From Streptococcus sp. HMSC074B11 (GTDB taxonomy: Bacteria; Bacillota; Bacilli; Lactobacillales; Streptococcaceae), in the NCBI RefSeq assembly GCF_001808705.1, contig NZ_KV794223.1, positions 1 through 50,084 of the forward strand: a stretch of 50,084 nucleotides of DNA, written 5' to 3'. Numbering within the stretch: the stretch's first letter is position 1; every line of letters begins with the position of its first letter. Positions 1 through 7,259 of the stretch are shown here, piece by piece. The translations under genes and the position numbers were made by a program. Under the pieces are notes generated by a model. It saw nothing but the letters and a program-made list of their open reading frames with translations. It was not told the DNA's origin and did no database searches.

Positions 1-28
1 AAGTGGTTTACACTAGTGTAAACCACTT
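1..28. terminator. Perfect 28-nt palindrome downstream of hpf, probable bidirectional terminator
   Basis: Bases 1-14 (AAGTGGTTTACACT) are the exact reverse complement of 15-28, and TTTT follows on the plus strand. It starts 20 nt past the hpf stop codon on the minus strand. The T-tract for the hpf direction would lie outside the window. A terminator shared with an unseen convergent neighbour is the simplest reading. Confidence 0.7.
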
Positions 29-48
29 TTACAGACTAATTTTTAAGA

Positions 49-591
49 TTATTTAACTTCTAGAAGACCAATATCTCCGTCTTCACGACGATAAATAACA
101 TTTGTTGTTTCATCTTCAACATCTACATAGATAAAGAAGTCATGTCCCAATAAATCCATCTGTAAGATAGCTTCTTCCAAATCCATTGGTTTCAAATCAA
201 TTTGTTTTGAACGAACAACTTTTGGTTGTGCTACATCTAAGTCCTCAACTAAAGCATCTGTAAAGAGTTGACTTGTAGATACTTTAGTTCTGTTCTTACG
301 TTCAATTTTAGTTTTGTTTTTACGAATCTGACGCTCAATCTTATCTGTCACCAAATCAATAGAACCGTACATATCTTGAGAAATATCTTCTGCACGAAGA
401 GTAATAGATCCAAGCGGAATGGTTACTTCTACTTTAGCAGTCTTTTCACGGTAGACTTTCAAGTTAACTCGCGCATCCAATTCTTGGTCTGCTTGGAAGT
501 ATTTTTCGATCTTTTCGAGTTTAGAAACTACATAATCACGAATTGCTTCTGTTACTTCTAGGTTTTCACCACGGATACTATATTTAATCAT
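49..591 (-). CDS. hpf: Long-form ribosome hibernation promoting factor
   Basis: 180 aa, the length of long HPF (YvyD-type) proteins of Firmicutes. The N-terminal ~95 residues form the S30AE/RaiA fold that occupies the decoding region of the 30S subunit, and a linker leads to a C-terminal domain (about residues 125-180, around the DLLGHDFFIYVD stretch) that dimerises and joins two 70S ribosomes into inactive 100S particles. The start MIKYSIRGENLEVT is typical of the family and is preceded by an AGAAGG ribosome binding site. It is expressed alone: its own promoter lies at 633-661 and a palindromic terminator follows. The gene sits downstream of comFC on the same strand, an arrangement shared with pneumococcus. 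Function is inferred from clear family resemblance. Confidence 0.95.
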   Translation of the reverse strand: MIKYSIRGENLEVTEAIRDYVVSKLEKIEKYFQADQELDARVNLKVYREKTAKVEVTIPLGSITLRAEDISQDMYGSIDLVTDKIERQIRKNKTKIERKNRTKVSTSQLFTDALVEDLDVAQPKVVRSKQIDLKPMDLEEAILQMDLLGHDFFIYVDVEDETTNVIYRREDGDIGLLEVK

Positions 592-632
592 ATAAGTACC
601 TTCTTTCTAAACATATTTGTTTTTCTAATTAT

Positions 633-661
633 ATTATAACGCTTTCATATTTTTTTTGCAA
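633..661 (-). promoter_or_regulatory. Sigma-A promoter of hpf
   Basis: On the minus strand TTGCAA (656-661) and TATAAT (633-638) are separated by exactly 17 nt, about 42 nt upstream of the hpf start codon. This lets hpf be transcribed independently of the competence-induced comF operon. Confidence 0.75.
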
Positions 662-670
662 ACTTTTTCC

Positions 671-1333
671 TCATCTTGCGAGGGAAAAAGTTTTAATATT
701 CTGACAACCAGCCTCTAATAGCATACTTTTAAGACGATTCAAGGTAGTTCCAGTTGTATAGATATCATCAAATAGTAAGATATTTTCTGGAAGCTTCACT
801 CCATCTTTCAACAAAAAGGGAAATACTGTAAGTAAACGATCTGCTCGATTTTTTGAAGAGCTAGCTTCAACTTCGTTTTTAATCAAAATATCCAGATATG
901 ATAACCCAGTATCCTTTATCAAACCCTCAACTTGATTAAAGCCTCTGCTTTTAAAACGCTGGCCACTCAGAGGAACAATCACAATCTGATAGTCCTTATA
1001 CTTCTTTAACTCTTTTTGTAATATATCAGAAAATACCTTTCTAAGAAGATAATCACCATCAAATTTATAGCGACTAAAATACTCTTTCATGGCCTGATTA
1101 TAGGAATAAAGAGCTACATGATCAACCTTTACACCTTGTTTACACCAAAATTGACAATCTTGACAAATAATTGACATTCCTTTTTTAAAACAACTTGGGC
1201 AATGATCATCACCTATACTCTCAAAAGACGAAAGACAGGATTCACATACTAGTTCCTCCTCATTTTTAAAACAGAGCAGGTTAGTAAAGCTTATCTCTGT
1301 TTGCAAGCTTTTAGCACACAATAAACACTTCAT
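671..1333 (-). CDS. comFC: ComFC, phosphoribosyltransferase-like competence protein
   Basis: 220 aa late-competence protein required for efficient transformation; it works in the cytoplasm with the ComFA helicase during uptake of single-stranded DNA. An N-terminal cysteine cluster (C3/C6 and a CESC pair near residue 31, more Cys pairs to about 60) looks like a zinc-binding region. The C-terminal half is a type I phosphoribosyltransferase fold with the PRPP loop DDIYTTGTT at 189-197. Its start overlaps the comFA stop by 4 nt (ATGA type), so the two are translationally coupled. The stop codon lies in the loop of an 8-bp hairpin (663-670 with 683-690) that lacks a good T-tract, so read-through towards hpf is possible. 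The substrate of the PRTase domain is unknown. Confidence 0.93.
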   Translation of the reverse strand: MKCLLCAKSLQTEISFTNLLCFKNEEELVCESCLSSFESIGDDHCPSCFKKGMSIICQDCQFWCKQGVKVDHVALYSYNQAMKEYFSRYKFDGDYLLRKVFSDILQKELKKYKDYQIVIVPLSGQRFKSRGFNQVEGLIKDTGLSYLDILIKNEVEASSSKNRADRLLTVFPFLLKDGVKLPENILLFDDIYTTGTTLNRLKSMLLEAGCQNIKTFSLAR

Positions 1334-2628
1334 ACTCCTGCCTCCTGATTCATTTGTTTAATCTCCTTTATGGCTCTCTTAATAGACTGATTGAGTCCGT
1401 CATGGAAAAATATAAGTTCTCCAGTAGGACGATCCATGCTTCTTCCAACTCGCCCACCAATTTGTACTAAACTTGACTTGGTAAAGAGTTGATGATTGGC
1501 TTCCACCACAAAAACATCTACACGAGGGAAGGTAACTCCACGCTCTAATATAGTTGTGCTTACTAATATCGTCAACTCTCCATCTCGAAAGGCTTGTACC
1601 TGCTCTAATCGGTCTTCCGTGATTGAGGATACAAAGCCTATTTTCTCATTTGGAAATTTCTCCTGCAAAATTTCTTTTAGCCTTTCTCCCTTTTTTATTT
1701 CAGATGTGAAGATTAGTAAGGGATATGCCGTCTTTCTCTGTTTCTCAATGTAAAGTTTTAATTTTGGAGGTAAGCCATTTTTTTCTAAATATCTATTAAA
1801 ATGCGATAACCAGATTGGCTTGGGAACAATGAGAGGATTTCCATGAAAGCGACGTGGCAAACTGAGACGCTTTAACTCCCCTTGTTTAACTTTTCTGTCT
1901 AACTCATCTGTTGACGTTGCTGTTAAAAATATTCTCAATCCATTTTCCTTTACACAATTGTTGACAGCATGGTAAAGCACTGGATTATCAACATAAGGAA
2001 AGGCATCCACTTCGTCCACAATCAATAAATCAAAAGCTTGATAAAATTTTAATAGTTGGTGAGTGGTTGCTACAACTAGAGGTGTACGAAAATAGGGATC
2101 CGACTCCCCATGTAGTAGTGCAATCTCACATGCAAAATCATTTTGTAATCGTTTATGGAGCTCTAGGCAAACATCAATTCGTGGACTGGCCAGACAAACA
2201 GCTCCACCCTGATTTATCACCTTAGCGACAACTTGGTAGATCATCTCTGTCTTACCAGCTCCTGTCACTGCATGTACCAAGGTGGCCTCCTTCTTATCTA
2301 CCGCCTGAAGGAGTCCTTGTGATACCCGCTCTTGAAATGGAGTCAGTTGACCTGACCATTTGAGTACATCTTGCTTGGGAAAACATTCTTGCGGAAAGTA
2401 ATAGAGTTTTTGATCACTTCTTATTCGCTTCATAATCAAGCATTCTCGACAATAAAAAGCACCAACAGGCAAATGCCATTCTTCTTTTATCTGACTACCA
2501 CAACGCTGACAATATTGTTGGCCCTTCTCTTTTTTTATGGATGGAATTTGTTTTGCTCTTTGTCTCTCCTCAAGACTTAATTCTTGTTCCGTAAAAAGGC
2601 GACCGAGGTAATTTGGATTGACTTTCAT
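1330..2628 (-). CDS. comFA: ComFA, late-competence DNA translocase/helicase
   Basis: 432 aa DEAD/DEAH-type ATPase that drives inward movement of transforming single-stranded DNA at the membrane channel. Four cysteines C40, C43, C60 and C63 form a zinc finger typical of streptococcal ComFA. Walker A is VTGAGKTE (from 121), the Walker B box is DEVD (205-208), followed by an ATST motif and the arginine-finger segment QIGGRVGRSMDRP. It is first in the comFA-comFC operon and is preceded by a perfect SigX box (TACGAATA) only 7 nt from the ATG, which implies an almost leaderless mRNA. The start is supported by close similarity to pneumococcal ComFA from residue 1, despite the absence of a clear Shine-Dalgarno sequence. 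Confidence 0.95.
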   Translation of the reverse strand: MKVNPNYLGRLFTEQELSLEERQRAKQIPSIKKEKGQQYCQRCGSQIKEEWHLPVGAFYCRECLIMKRIRSDQKLYYFPQECFPKQDVLKWSGQLTPFQERVSQGLLQAVDKKEATLVHAVTGAGKTEMIYQVVAKVINQGGAVCLASPRIDVCLELHKRLQNDFACEIALLHGESDPYFRTPLVVATTHQLLKFYQAFDLLIVDEVDAFPYVDNPVLYHAVNNCVKENGLRIFLTATSTDELDRKVKQGELKRLSLPRRFHGNPLIVPKPIWLSHFNRYLEKNGLPPKLKLYIEKQRKTAYPLLIFTSEIKKGERLKEILQEKFPNEKIGFVSSITEDRLEQVQAFRDGELTILVSTTILERGVTFPRVDVFVVEANHQLFTKSSLVQIGGRVGRSMDRPTGELIFFHDGLNQSIKRAIKEIKQMNQEAGV

Positions 2629-2635
2629 ATTTCTT

Positions 2636-2643
2636 TATTCGTA
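2636..2643 (-). promoter_or_regulatory. SigX (ComX) combox / cin-box of comFA
   Basis: The minus strand reads TACGAATA, the exact 8-nt late-competence promoter element recognised by the alternative sigma factor ComX/SigX in streptococci. It lies 7 nt before the comFA ATG. It therefore places comFA-comFC in the late competence regulon driven through ComE and ComX. Confidence 0.88.
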
Positions 2644-2683
2644 AAATGTAGAACTTTACGCTATTTTTTAGTACAATAAAAAT

Positions 2684-3319
2684 ATGGAATATAGAACTAT
2701 AAAAGAGGACGGTCAAGTCCAAGAAGAAATTAAAAAATCACGCTTTATCTGTCATGCCAAGCGTGTCTATAGTGAAGAAGAGGCTCGTGATTTTATCACA
2801 GCTATCAAAAAAGAACACTATAAAGCAACCCACAACTGCTCTGCCTTTATTGTCGGTGAACGTAGTGAAATCAAGCGAACCAGTGATGACGGAGAACCTA
2901 GTGGAACTGCTGGTATTCCTATGCTAGGAGTTTTGGAGAATCACAACCTTACTAATGTCTGTGTAGTAGTTACTCGTTATTTTGGTGGTATTAAACTAGG
3001 GGCTGGTGGTTTGATACGCGCTTATGCTGGTAGTGTTGCCCTAGCAGTTAAAGAAATTGGCATTATTGAAATCAAAGAGCAGGCAGGGATACAGATTCAC
3101 ATGACCTATGCCCAGTATCAAGAATATGGGAATTTTCTTAAAGAGCATAATCTCATAGAATTAGAGACAAACTTTACAGATCAAGTTGACACTATGATTT
3201 TCATTGATAAAGAAAAGAAAGACGGTATCAAGGCTGATCTCATTGAATTTTTCAATGGAAAAGTTACTCTAACTGACAAAGGTTTACGTGAAGTTGAAGT
3301 ACCTGTAAACCTATCGTAA
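2684..3319 (+). CDS. yigZ: YigZ/IMPACT family protein (UPF0029 plus DUF1949)
   Basis: 211 aa, usual family length. The N-terminal UPF0029 domain carries the hallmark TSDDGEPSGTAG followed by the TRYFGGIKLGAGGL stretch; the C-terminal ~75 residues are the ferredoxin-like DUF1949 domain. The eukaryotic relative IMPACT modulates translation control, and bacterial members are thought to bind nucleic acid or ribosomes, but the exact role here is unknown. It is divergent from comFA across a 55-nt gap. A TACAAT -10-like hexamer (2672-2677) lies only 6 nt before the ATG and no Shine-Dalgarno is visible, so the transcript may be leaderless. The PH-domain gene follows 16 nt downstream, probably as one operon. 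Confidence 0.93.
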   Translation: MEYRTIKEDGQVQEEIKKSRFICHAKRVYSEEEARDFITAIKKEHYKATHNCSAFIVGERSEIKRTSDDGEPSGTAGIPMLGVLENHNLTNVCVVVTRYFGGIKLGAGGLIRAYAGSVALAVKEIGIIEIKEQAGIQIHMTYAQYQEYGNFLKEHNLIELETNFTDQVDTMIFIDKEKKDGIKADLIEFFNGKVTLTDKGLREVEVPVNLS

Positions 3320-3335
3320 AGAAAGGAAATATCAT

Positions 3336-3779
3336 ATGGCTTTTGGAAGATTAATTCAGGGACTCGCTGGAAACTTCAGTGAGCAAAGTAAAGAAGCTCT
3401 TACCAAGGAGTTTGGACAATATTTATTAGAAAATGAAGAAATTCAAAGCGGATATAAACTCATTCGTGACTCAATTATCTTTACAAATATCCGAATCATC
3501 TTTACAGATAAACAAGGGGCAACCGGACGGAAGATGTCTATCAAATCAATTTTCCTCATGAACATCGTTAATGTTGAGATGGAAACTGCTGGACTTGGGA
3601 TTGATGATAGCGAGATTACGATTACTTATTTAGAAAATGCCTTTTTAAAATCTTACAATGAACTTTTTAATTCTCACAAATTTGAATTTCCAAAGAAAAC
3701 AGATATCGTACCTCTTTATACTTATCTATTTGAATTAGCTTATCACAATCGTTTAAATATTAACGGTTTGAATCACTGA
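3336..3779 (+). CDS. Small PH-domain (bPH_1-type) protein
   Basis: 147 aa, no signal peptide or membrane segment. The pattern ESGYKLIRDSIIFTNIRIIFTDKQG, with a strand-rich core, matches bacterial pleckstrin-homology domains of the bPH_1 (formerly DUF1696) type. These are cytoplasmic scaffold-like domains without known catalysis. The start has a good AAAGGAAA ribosome binding site. It follows yigZ closely and ends at a strong terminator, so it is the last gene of that unit. The biological role is unknown. Confidence 0.85.
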   Translation: MAFGRLIQGLAGNFSEQSKEALTKEFGQYLLENEEIQSGYKLIRDSIIFTNIRIIFTDKQGATGRKMSIKSIFLMNIVNVEMETAGLGIDDSEITITYLENAFLKSYNELFNSHKFEFPKKTDIVPLYTYLFELAYHNRLNINGLNH

Positions 3780-3786
3780 TATAAAA

Positions 3787-3820
3787 AAATCCTATCACTC
3801 CGATAGGATTTCTATATTTT
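3787..3820 (+). terminator. Rho-independent terminator after the yigZ unit
   Basis: AAATCCTATC (3787-3796) pairs with GATAGGATTT (3802-3811) over a 5-nt loop, followed by a T-rich stretch. It overlaps the -35 region of the cysK promoter. Confidence 0.85.
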
Positions 3821-3846
3821 ACAAAGGTTAAATTTAGCGTTATACT
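3818..3846 (+). promoter_or_regulatory. Promoter of cysK
   Basis: TTTACA (3818-3823) and TATACT (3841-3846) are spaced by 17 nt, 29 nt before the cysK ATG. A CmbR-type cysteine regulator could act here, but no operator can be assigned by eye. Confidence 0.75.
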
Positions 3847-3875
3847 AGTAGCATCTTATATAAAGAGGTGCTAAT

Positions 3876-4802
3876 ATGGCAATTTATAACAATATCACAG
3901 AACTCATCGGTAGAACACCGATTGTTAAATTAAATAACATTGTACCAGAAGGTGCAGCAGATGTTTATGTAAAACTTGAAGCTTTTAACCCAGGATCGTC
4001 AGTTAAGGACCGTATCGCCCTAAGCATGATTGAAAAAGCAGAACAAGAGGGTAAACTCAAACCTGGTTCTACCATTGTAGAAGCAACTAGTGGGAACACT
4101 GGTATTGGTCTCTCATGGGTTGGTGCCGCTAAAGGTTACAAAGTTGTCATCGTTATGCCTGAAACAATGAGCGTGGAACGTCGTAAAATTATCCAAGCTT
4201 ATGGAGCTGAACTAGTCCTCACTCCTGGTAGCGAAGGAATGAAAGGTGCAATTGCAAAAGCGCAGGAAATTGCTGCTGAGCGTGATGGTTTCCTACCATT
4301 ACAGTTTAATAACCAAGCTAACCCAGAGGTTCACGAAAGAACAACAGGAGCTGAAATTCTAGCTGATTTCGGAGCTGATGGTTTAGACGCCTTTGTTGCT
4401 GGTGTTGGTACTGGAGGAACTATTTCTGGTGTTTCTCATGCTCTTAAAACTGCTAACTCAAACATTCAAGTTTTTGCTGTTGAGGCAGACGAGTCAGCTA
4501 TCTTGTCAGGTGAAAAACCAGGTCCTCACAAAATTCAAGGTATCTCTGCTGGATTCATCCCAGAAACACTTGATACAGAAGCTTATGATGGTATCGTTCG
4601 CGTAACCTCAGACAATGCTCTCGCACTTGGTCGTGAGATTGGCGGAAAAGAAGGCTTCTTGGTAGGTATTTCTTCTGCTGCAGCTATCTATGCAGCAATT
4701 GAAGTTGCTAAAAAACTTGGAGCAGGCAAAAAAGTCCTTGCTCTCGCACCAGATAACGGTGAGCGTTACCTATCTACAGCGCTCTATGAGTTTGAAGTAT
4801 AG
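3876..4802 (+). CDS. cysK: Cysteine synthase A (O-acetylserine sulfhydrylase)
   Basis: 308 aa PLP enzyme that makes cysteine from O-acetyl-L-serine and sulfide in the cytosol. The PLP Schiff-base lysine is K44 in SSVKDR; the substrate loop TSGNTG is at 71-76; the phosphate-binding loop GTGGTIS is at 178-184. Length and motifs fit CysK/CysM; the A form is favoured by overall similarity to streptococcal cysK. It is monocistronic: own promoter upstream, terminator directly after, and a convergent tsf gene. The ribosome binding site is AAAGAGGTG 8 nt before the ATG. Confidence 0.95.
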   Translation: MAIYNNITELIGRTPIVKLNNIVPEGAADVYVKLEAFNPGSSVKDRIALSMIEKAEQEGKLKPGSTIVEATSGNTGIGLSWVGAAKGYKVVIVMPETMSVERRKIIQAYGAELVLTPGSEGMKGAIAKAQEIAAERDGFLPLQFNNQANPEVHERTTGAEILADFGADGLDAFVAGVGTGGTISGVSHALKTANSNIQVFAVEADESAILSGEKPGPHKIQGISAGFIPETLDTEAYDGIVRVTSDNALALGREIGGKEGFLVGISSAAAIYAAIEVAKKLGAGKKVLALAPDNGERYLSTALYEFEV

Positions 4803-4817
4803 TCTCCTAAATACACT

Positions 4818-4842
4818 AAGCCCTGAGTATGGGGCTTTTTGT
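4818..4842 (+). terminator. Terminator of cysK
   Basis: AAGCCC (4818-4823) pairs with GGGCTT (4832-4837) followed by TTTT. It starts 16 nt after the cysK stop. Confidence 0.8.
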
Positions 4843-4880
4843 TTACCTTCAAAGGGATTCCTCTGAGTTCCCCTCCAACA

Positions 4881-4908
4881 AAAGAAAAGGAAGCTGATTT
4901 GCTTCCTT
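4881..4908 (-). terminator. Terminator of the rpsB-tsf operon
   Basis: On the minus strand AAGGAAGC (4901-4908) pairs with GCTTCCTT (4887-4894) across a 6-nt loop, then TTCTTTT. It lies 10 nt beyond the tsf stop. Confidence 0.85.
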
Positions 4909-4917
4909 ACTTTTTTA

Positions 4918-5958
4918 TTAGTTATTCAATGCTGCTGCCATTGTAGCTGCAACTTCTGCTTCAAAGTCGTTTGCAGCTTTTTCGATACCTTCACCAACTT
5001 CAAAGCGAGCGAACTCAACTACTGAAGCGTTAACTGATTCAAGGTAAGCTTCAACTGTCTTGCTGTCATCCATAATGTAAACTTGTGCAAGAAGTGTGTA
5101 AGCTTGGTCAACTTTAGTGTTGTCAAGCATGAAGCGATCCATTTTACCTGGGATGATTTTATCCCAGATTTTTTCTGGTTTACCTTCTGCAGCCAATTCA
5201 GCTTTGATAGCTTCTTCAGCTTGAGCGATTACTTCATCAGTCAATTGAGCTTTAGATCCGTATGCCAAGTGTGGAAGAGCTGGTTTACCAACCATAGCAC
5301 GGCTTTCATTATCTTGGTCGATAACGTGGTTCAATTGTGCCAACTCATCTTTAACAAATTGCTCATCCAATTCTTTGTATGAAAGAACTGTTGGTTTCAT
5401 AGCAGCAATATGCATTGAGATTTGTTTAGCAAGTGCTTCGTCTCCACCTTCGATTACAGAGATAACACCGATACGTCCACCGTTGTGTTGGTATGCTCCG
5501 AAGTGTTGTGCATCTGTTTTTTCAATCAAAGCAAAGCGACGGAATGAGATTTTTTCTCCGATAGTTGCTGTTGCAGACACATAAGCTGCTTCCAGAGTTT
5601 CACCTGAAGGCATTGTCAAAGCAAGAGCTTCTTCGTTGTTAGCTGGTTTTCCTTCAGCGATTGCTTTAGCTGTTGCGTTTACCAACTCAACAAATTGAGC
5701 GTTTTTCGCAACAAAGTCAGTTTCAGCATTTACTTCAACTACTGCTGCAACGTTACCGTCAACATAAACACCAGTCAAACCTTCTGCAGCAACACGGTCA
5801 GCTTTCTTAGCTGCTTTTGCCATACCTTTTTCGCGAAGCAATTCAATCGCTTTTTCGATATCGCCTTCCACTTCAACCAATGCTTTTTTAGCGTCCATAA
5901 CACCAGCACCAGATTTTTCACGCAACTCTTTAACAAGTTTAGCTGTAATTTCTGCCAT
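4918..5958 (-). CDS. tsf: Translation elongation factor Ts
   Basis: 346 aa guanine-nucleotide exchange factor for EF-Tu. The N-terminal UBA-like module [21 protein letters not shown] is followed by the conserved TDFVAKN motif near residue 80 and the two core EF-Ts subdomains. The length is the longer streptococcal form rather than the ~290 aa of many bacteria. It is second in the rpsB-tsf operon, 79 nt after rpsB. The ribosome binding site (AGGAG at 5966-5970 on the minus strand) can be locked in a hairpin in the spacer, which suggests translational control. Confidence 0.97.
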   Translation of the reverse strand: MAEITAKLVKELREKSGAGVMDAKKALVEVEGDIEKAIELLREKGMAKAAKKADRVAAEGLTGVYVDGNVAAVVEVNAETDFVAKNAQFVELVNATAKAIAEGKPANNEEALALTMPSGETLEAAYVSATATIGEKISFRRFALIEKTDAQHFGAYQHNGGRIGVISVIEGGDEALAKQISMHIAAMKPTVLSYKELDEQFVKDELAQLNHVIDQDNESRAMVGKPALPHLAYGSKAQLTDEVIAQAEEAIKAELAAEGKPEKIWDKIIPGKMDRFMLDNTKVDQAYTLLAQVYIMDDSKTVEAYLESVNASVVEFARFEVGEGIEKAANDFEAEVAATMAAALNN

Positions 5959-5964
5959 TTTGAT

Positions 5965-6014
5965 TCTCCTATATTTTTTAAAAATAGGAGAGCCGGGCTA
6001 AGCCCCGCCCTCCT
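5965..6014 (-). promoter_or_regulatory. Mutually exclusive hairpins in the rpsB-tsf spacer covering the tsf Shine-Dalgarno
   Basis: Three segments compete on the mRNA. Hairpin A: AGGAGGGC (6007-6014) with GCTCTCCT (5986-5993), enclosing a GGG/CCC stem and followed by ATTTTT, so it is terminator-like. Hairpin B: TCTCCTAT (5984-5991) with ATAGGAGA (5965-5972), which contains the tsf ribosome binding site. The CTCCT segment is used by both, so only one can form at a time. This would allow the ratio of S2 to EF-Ts to be set by partial termination or translation blocking. The pairing is read directly; the regulatory role is inferred. Confidence 0.6.
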
Positions 6015-6037
6015 AGGTAATTACTATTTATTATGAA

Positions 6038-6823
6038 TTAAGCGTTGTCGCCTTCTACAACAACTTCAACGATTTCTTCGATTGAGTCTACTTGAGCTTC
6101 TGAAGCTGCAAATTCTGCTTCAACTGCTGCAACAGCATCTTCACCTTGGCGACCTTCAATGATAGCGTCTGCCAATTTAGCTGTAATCAACTTAACTGCG
6201 CGGATAGCGTCATCGTTAGCTGGGATGATTACATCGATATCGTCTGGATCAGTGTTTGTGTCAACCATCGCTACAACTGGGATTCCCAATTTTTTAGCTT
6301 CTTTAACAGCGATTTGCTCTTTATGTGGGTCAACTACGTACATTACATCTGGGATACGAGGCATATCTTCGATACCACCCAAGAATTTTTCAAGACGTGC
6401 ACGTTGTTTGTTAAGAAGTGCAACTTCTTTCTTAGGAAGAACTTCAAAAGTTCCATCTTCTTCCATACGTTTGATTTCTTTCAAACGAGCGATACGTTTT
6501 TGGATTGTTCCCCAGTTTGTAAGAGTTCCACCCAACCAACGGTGGTTGATGAAGTATTGACCTGAACGTACTGCTTCTTCAGCAACTGCGTCAGCTGCTT
6601 GTTTCTTAGTACCAACAAACAATACAACTGCATCGTTAGCTGCAGCATCACGCATGAAGTCGTATGCTTGGTCAGCGTATTTTACAGTTTGTTGCAAGTC
6701 GATAACGTGGATTCCGTTACGCTCAGTGAAGATGTACTTAGCCATCTTAGGGTTCCAGCGACGAGTTTGGTGGCCAAAGTGCACACCAGCCTCAAGAAGT
6801 TGTTTCATTGAAATTACTGCCAT
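6038..6823 (-). CDS. rpsB: 30S ribosomal protein S2
   Basis: 261 aa from [19 protein letters not shown], the universal S2 start. The motifs [17 protein letters not shown] and the WLGGTLTNW segment are characteristic of S2. An in-frame extension 28 codons upstream exists (to 6907) but is rejected: the AAGGAG ribosome binding site sits directly before 6823 and the extension has no family similarity. The C-terminus has an acidic tail. It is the first gene of the rpsB-tsf operon, with its own promoter about 120 nt upstream and a folded leader. Confidence 0.97.
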   Translation of the reverse strand: MAVISMKQLLEAGVHFGHQTRRWNPKMAKYIFTERNGIHVIDLQQTVKYADQAYDFMRDAAANDAVVLFVGTKKQAADAVAEEAVRSGQYFINHRWLGGTLTNWGTIQKRIARLKEIKRMEEDGTFEVLPKKEVALLNKQRARLEKFLGGIEDMPRIPDVMYVVDPHKEQIAVKEAKKLGIPVVAMVDTNTDPDDIDVIIPANDDAIRAVKLITAKLADAIIEGRQGEDAVAAVEAEFAASEAQVDSIEEIVEVVVEGDNA

Positions 6824-6853
6824 GAGTATTTCTCCTTTTTGTTTTTTTCCTCT

Positions 6854-6909
6854 TCTTGATTTCAGCTTGCAAAACGACCCGAAGGCAACAGCTTCACAAT
6901 TCATCAAGA
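6854..6909 (-). promoter_or_regulatory. Structured 5' leader of rpsB
   Basis: In the ~110-nt untranslated leader TCTTGAT (6903-6909) pairs with ATCAAGA (6854-6860), enclosing about 42 nt with further short AGCT pairing. Many ribosomal-protein operons are autoregulated through leaders that imitate the protein's rRNA site, so an S2-responsive element is plausible. No known motif was recognised. Confidence 0.45.
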
Positions 6910-6939
6910 ATGAGTATTATCGTTTACACGACAAGTTAC

Positions 6940-6968
6940 ATTATATCATAGTTGAACCTTTTTTTCAA
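6940..6968 (-). promoter_or_regulatory. Promoter of rpsB-tsf
   Basis: On the minus strand TTGAAA (6963-6968) and TATAAT (6940-6945) with a 17-nt spacer. Near-consensus, as expected for a strongly expressed ribosomal operon. The rest of the gene-free stretch 6969-7259 holds only the femX terminator hairpin; I see nothing else there. Confidence 0.82.
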
Positions 6969-7041
6969 GTAATTGTGCTAGTTTTTCCTTCATAACGTAA
7001 CTTCCCAACTGAAATTTTAAAAAAATTTATCAACTTTAAAT

Positions 7042-7098
7042 AAAAAACATCCCAACATAAATTGGTTACTGCTAAATGTGCAATAACCGCTTATGTTG
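7042..7098 (-). terminator. Terminator-like hairpin downstream of the femX gene
   Basis: On the minus strand CAACATAA (7091-7098) pairs with TTATGTTG (7053-7060) and, inside it, GGTTA (7084-7088) pairs with TAACC (7064-7068). Six T residues follow after 5 nt. It lies about 160 nt past the femX stop. Confidence 0.65.
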
Positions 7099-7259
7099 AG
7101 ACTCAGATAAATACAAAATATTTCGAGTTGATAACTTAAATGTTTTGATATGAAAGAATCTACTTTATATTTTTTTATAGCAAGTATCATATCTTCATAC
7201 TCTATGTTATCAAAAAAACAATTACTAAAGATTAAACTTGCCAATAAGTCTTTGACTTT

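Noticed and set aside
6824..6907. 28-residue N-terminal extension of S2
   Set aside because: Lies in the untranslated leader; the ribosome binding site is directly before 6823.
6946..6993. 15-codon frame on the minus strand (MKEKLAQLLEKKVQL)
   Set aside because: Overlaps the rpsB -35 and spacer and has no ribosome binding site; chance frame.
7017..7244. 75-codon minus-strand frame downstream of femX
   Set aside because: Starts at TTG without a ribosome binding site, is very AT-rich and contains the femX terminator hairpin; no family recognised.
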